A DNA stretch of 34,877 nt from Candidatus Omnitrophota bacterium (GTDB lineage Bacteria > Omnitrophota > Gorgyraeia > JAGLLT01), in contig JAGLLT010000005.1 of NCBI GenBank assembly GCA_023140385.1, forward strand, positions 1 through 34,877, given 5' to 3'. Positions 33,069-34,877 of this stretch are shown here, in pieces. The position numbers and the translations under genes were made by a program. Every line of letters begins with the position of its first letter. The stretch's first letter is position 1. The notes under the pieces were generated by a model. It had not been told where the DNA came from and searched no databases. It saw nothing but the letters and a program-made list of their open reading frames with translations.

Positions 33069-33109
33069 AAGGGGTCAAGTTAAAAGTTTGACCCCTTACT
33101 TGACCCCTT
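33069..33109. repeat. REP-like hairpin plus extra half-copy, related to the RAYT ends
   Basis: AAGGGGTCAA (33069-33078) and its complement (33088-33097) form a hairpin with a 9-base loop; a third TTGACCCCTT follows at 33100-33109. The loop and right arm match the RAYT left end with a few bases deleted, so it looks like a shortened mobile copy of that end. It lies after the terminator and before the stop of the membrane protein gene. Confidence 0.8.
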
Positions 33110-33115
33110 ACTTAC

Positions 33116-33736
33116 TTATTTTTTATCTCCTAAATATATACCTAACACTAAAGCAACACCTAAAAGGATATATTCTAAAAGTAAAATAGGTACAACTTTT
33201 TCTACTTGAGGAGTTCCTCCCATTGCCCAAATAGATAGACTATACAGCCATAAAAGAAAAAATGTTAGAGGATATACAATTAATAAAGCAATTGCCCCAC
33301 CTATCATAGCTCTTAGTGCTCTATGAAAAGACCTATGCATAATACCAAATGATAAACTTATAAATATAGCATAGACTACTGGGGTAAATGGTAGGCCGAA
33401 AAAAGCAATCAGTCCCGCCACAGATCCTAGAATATGTCCCTTACATATTTGGGTTATTAAATAAAAAACTACACCTCCTGCTAAGCCGCCTATAATTCCA
33501 TAAAAGGTTTTTCTAATAGATTTATCAGCTATACCCAAAGCTAAACCTAAGAATAGACCAGGGCTTAAGAAAATAATATATTTATAGTAAATGATATATT
33601 GTTCGTAATATAGAGGAAATGGCCGTGGAACCCTAGAAAAAATAAAACCACCCGCATAACTCGCAATTATCCCGCTAACCAATCCAAAAATACCGCCCCA
33701 TAAAATATGTCGAAGTATTTTATTTTTAGCTATCAT
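33116..33736 (-). CDS. AT-rich polytopic membrane protein, unknown function
   Basis: A 206-residue protein with about six hydrophobic segments, Gly-rich like transporter or glycine-zipper helices: LWGGIFGLVSGIIASYAGG, FLSPGLFLGLALGIAD, FYGIIGGLAGGVVFYL and the C-terminal LLLEYILLGVALVLGIYLGD. No family is recognised. An AAGGAGA ribosome site is about 7 bases before the ATG. Its base and codon use (many ATA and TTA codons, fewer GCC/GGC) is more AT-rich than the genes to the left, and it is boxed by REP-like repeats on both sides, which suggests a later arrival. Confidence 0.7.
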   Translation of the reverse strand: MIAKNKILRHILWGGIFGLVSGIIASYAGGFIFSRVPRPFPLYYEQYIIYYKYIIFLSPGLFLGLALGIADKSIRKTFYGIIGGLAGGVVFYLITQICKGHILGSVAGLIAFFGLPFTPVVYAIFISLSFGIMHRSFHRALRAMIGGAIALLIVYPLTFFLLWLYSLSIWAMGGTPQVEKVVPILLLEYILLGVALVLGIYLGDKK

Positions 33737-33826
33737 TTAAAATTTCTCCTTTTTACTGAAACCCACTATCAGGTAAAAAGAATGCGCAACCTTATTAGTT
33801 TTGACAGTCTCCCACTCATAAAGAGC

Positions 33827-33853
33827 AAGGGGTCAAGTCTTAACTTTTAACTT
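33827..33853. repeat. Left terminal inverted repeat of RAYT unit
   Basis: Twenty-seven bases beginning AAGGGGTCAAG that match the complement of 34851-34877 at 26 of 27 positions (the outer 21 are identical). The transposase stop codon (TGA, 33833-33835) lies inside it. Confidence 0.92.
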
Positions 33854-34816
33854 AAGCATCTTTACCATTTCTCTAAAATCCTGATAACACCCTTCTTTCT
33901 TTTTGATTTCCTCTGCTGCCAAACGAAATTGTTTTGAAAGCGCCGCGTATGATATCCCGCCCAGCACGGTGCATATATCACGACACGGTATATATAGATA
34001 TTGTCTGCATATATATGCTGCGGCTTTTCTTTTTAGAATGTATTTTTTGTTTTTCTTTCGCGCAAAAATACCTTTTTCTCCGATTTTGTTCTCAAGCGTC
34101 CTTATTGCATCGTTGGCTGAGATAGCTCTCATGCTCTCTTTATATTGCGGAATTTCTCTTTTTTCTATTCTCTTACCCCGCAGATTCTCTCGTATAGCAG
34201 CTTTAAATGCTTCTCCTCCAAGAATTGCCGGCCATTTAATCCCGTTTAGTATCGTAGATAATTCTTTCAGTGTTTCCTCTTTGACAAATGCGTCTAATTG
34301 CCGCATGGCTTCTTTTTCAAATTCGCTAAATTGCATTAAAACGTCTTTTGTTTTTAGCCATTGCGGACGCCTGCTTATCTTCATGTATGCAGAGTGGCTT
34401 GTCCACTCATGCTGGCCTATTTTTTCCTCAAGCTTTGCTCTATAAGGATTTCTGTGTATGTAGCGGATTAGCTCACTTAAATAGCTTTCTTTTTCTATTA
34501 GTATCGATTTAAACCGTCCCTTAAAAAGGCTTCCTTCGTTGTTATATTTTCTGTTTATTTTCTGAGTATAAACACCATTTAGGTGCCTCATACCTCGCGA
34601 TAGGTTGCCGTTAGGGGTACGTATAAGCAGGTGGTAGTGGTTTGGAATTAGCGAATAAGCGTGGATTTCGATATTAAATAATTCGGTACATTCTTCCAAT
34701 ATCTTCAAAAATAGTTTGTAGTCGCTATCGAAGAAAAATATGTTTTCCCGCCTTCTTCCGCGATTTAACACATGATACCATGCGCCGGGATATTCAATTC
34801 TTAATGGTCTTGCCAT
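33833..34816 (-). CDS. REP-associated tyrosine transposase (Y1/HUH family)
   Basis: A 327-residue HUH single-strand DNA transposase. The N-terminal Y1 domain (about 5-125) shows ARPLRIEYPGAWYHVLNRG, the metal-binding H60-Y-H62 in LIPNHYHLLIRT, and YLSELIRYIHRNPYRA with the candidate nucleophile among Y112 and Y119. The C-terminal part (about 240-325) ends with a helix-turn-helix-like YIPCRDICTVLGGISYAALSKQF similar to DnaA-type DNA-binding tails found on long RAYTs. All key residues are present, so it looks intact. The protein would nick and join REP hairpins. No Shine-Dalgarno; the promoter is so near that the mRNA may be leaderless. Confidence 0.93.
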   Translation of the reverse strand: MARPLRIEYPGAWYHVLNRGRRRENIFFFDSDYKLFLKILEECTELFNIEIHAYSLIPNHYHLLIRTPNGNLSRGMRHLNGVYTQKINRKYNNEGSLFKGRFKSILIEKESYLSELIRYIHRNPYRAKLEEKIGQHEWTSHSAYMKISRRPQWLKTKDVLMQFSEFEKEAMRQLDAFVKEETLKELSTILNGIKWPAILGGEAFKAAIRENLRGKRIEKREIPQYKESMRAISANDAIRTLENKIGEKGIFARKKNKKYILKRKAAAYICRQYLYIPCRDICTVLGGISYAALSKQFRLAAEEIKKKEGCYQDFREMVKMLKLKVKT

Positions 34817-34824
34817 AATTTTCT

Positions 34825-34852
34825 ATTATACACAATGCTGAAATATCGTCAA
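34825..34852 (-). promoter_or_regulatory. Transposase promoter overlapping the right repeat
   Basis: Minus strand TTGACG (34847-34852), 16-base spacer, TATAAT (34825-34830). Only 8 bases separate the -10 from the ATG at 34816, implying a leader of zero to two bases. The -35 overlaps the repeat by two bases, so transposase bound at the repeat could repress its own gene. Confidence 0.65.
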
Positions 34853-34877
34853 GTTCAAAGTTAAGACTTGACCCCTT
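34851..34877. repeat. Right terminal inverted repeat of RAYT unit
   Basis: The 27-base partner of 33827-33853. GTCAAGT (34848-34854) and ACTTGAC (34866-34872) also pair within it to make a 7-base stem with an 11-base loop, the kind of hairpin recognised by Y1 transposases. The window stops at its last base. Confidence 0.9.

Larger units (their letters stand above)
33827..34877 (-). mobile_element. RAYT/IS200-like unit bounded by inverted REP-type repeats
   Basis: A 1051-base unit: left repeat, one transposase gene, right repeat. True IS200/IS605 elements lack terminal inverted repeats, whereas RAYT genes are commonly framed by inverted REPs, so I favour a RAYT unit. A related hairpin is 730 bases to the left. 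The window ends at the last base of the right repeat. Confidence 0.8.

Noticed and set aside
1-34877. tRNA, rRNA, riboswitch or phage genes
   Set aside because: No cloverleaf with a T-loop motif, no rRNA-like sequence, no recognisable riboswitch core and no phage structural gene was found by reading; all gaps are short and described.

Overview
The window looks like chromosomal sequence of an uncultured, fermentative, two-membrane (Gram-negative type) bacterium. Evidence for two membranes is a TolC-type channel with an RND pump, a beta-barrel protein ending in Phe, and exported FecR and SurA-like proteins. Gene style, exported gene families and a REP-associated transposase make me think of candidate phyla such as Omnitrophota; that is an impression from gene content, not a computed placement. 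Intergenic DNA carries many near-consensus sigma-70 promoters, nearly all with 17-bp spacers, so housekeeping transcription can be read directly. No tRNA, rRNA or CRISPR array was seen, and no gene-free stretch exceeds about 210 bases.

Layout. (1) 1-4372, minus strand: housekeeping and central metabolism: rsmD, coaD, pta, ackA, rpmF and a plsX gene that runs off the left edge. Pta-AckA turns acetyl-CoA into acetate plus ATP. (2) 4466-9031, minus: a sugar operon of a GT4 glycosyltransferase, a beta-phosphoglucomutase-like HAD enzyme and a GH65 disaccharide phosphorylase, followed by a two-CBS protein. (3) 9101-13713, minus: LemA, a GH35 glycosidase, YjbQ, D-aminoacyl-tRNA deacylase, a previously unlisted 34-residue lysine-rich protein, and a HAD nucleotidase-like protein. 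(4) 13922-15776, minus: a small unknown protein, a nucleotidyltransferase-fold protein lacking one expected Asp, and a TPM-domain membrane protein; a compound palindromic element separates this group from LemA. (5) 15856-20964, minus: marR, a TolC-like channel and an RND pump, with a MarR-type operator next to a very strong promoter and no periplasmic adaptor gene. (6) 21088-24636, plus: a MATE exporter and a Hel308/Ski2-like helicase. (7) 24638-33005: an envelope cluster. Two tandem paralogues combine a FecR domain, calcium-binding type-3 repeats and an unassigned C-terminal domain. Upstream lie a SurA-N-like lipoprotein, a HAMP protein without output domain, and a small exported HExxH protein. 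A beta-barrel protein is transcribed divergently from paired strong promoters. (8) 33012-34877: a bidirectional terminator, REP-like repeats, an AT-rich polytopic membrane protein and a RAYT/Y1 transposase bounded by 27-base inverted repeats. The window stops exactly at the outer end of the last repeat, which suggests a contig break at a dispersed repeat.

Best candidates for something undescribed are the tandem FecR/type-3-repeat proteins with their envelope neighbours, the compound palindrome at 13791-13888, and the RAYT unit with its related hairpin copies.
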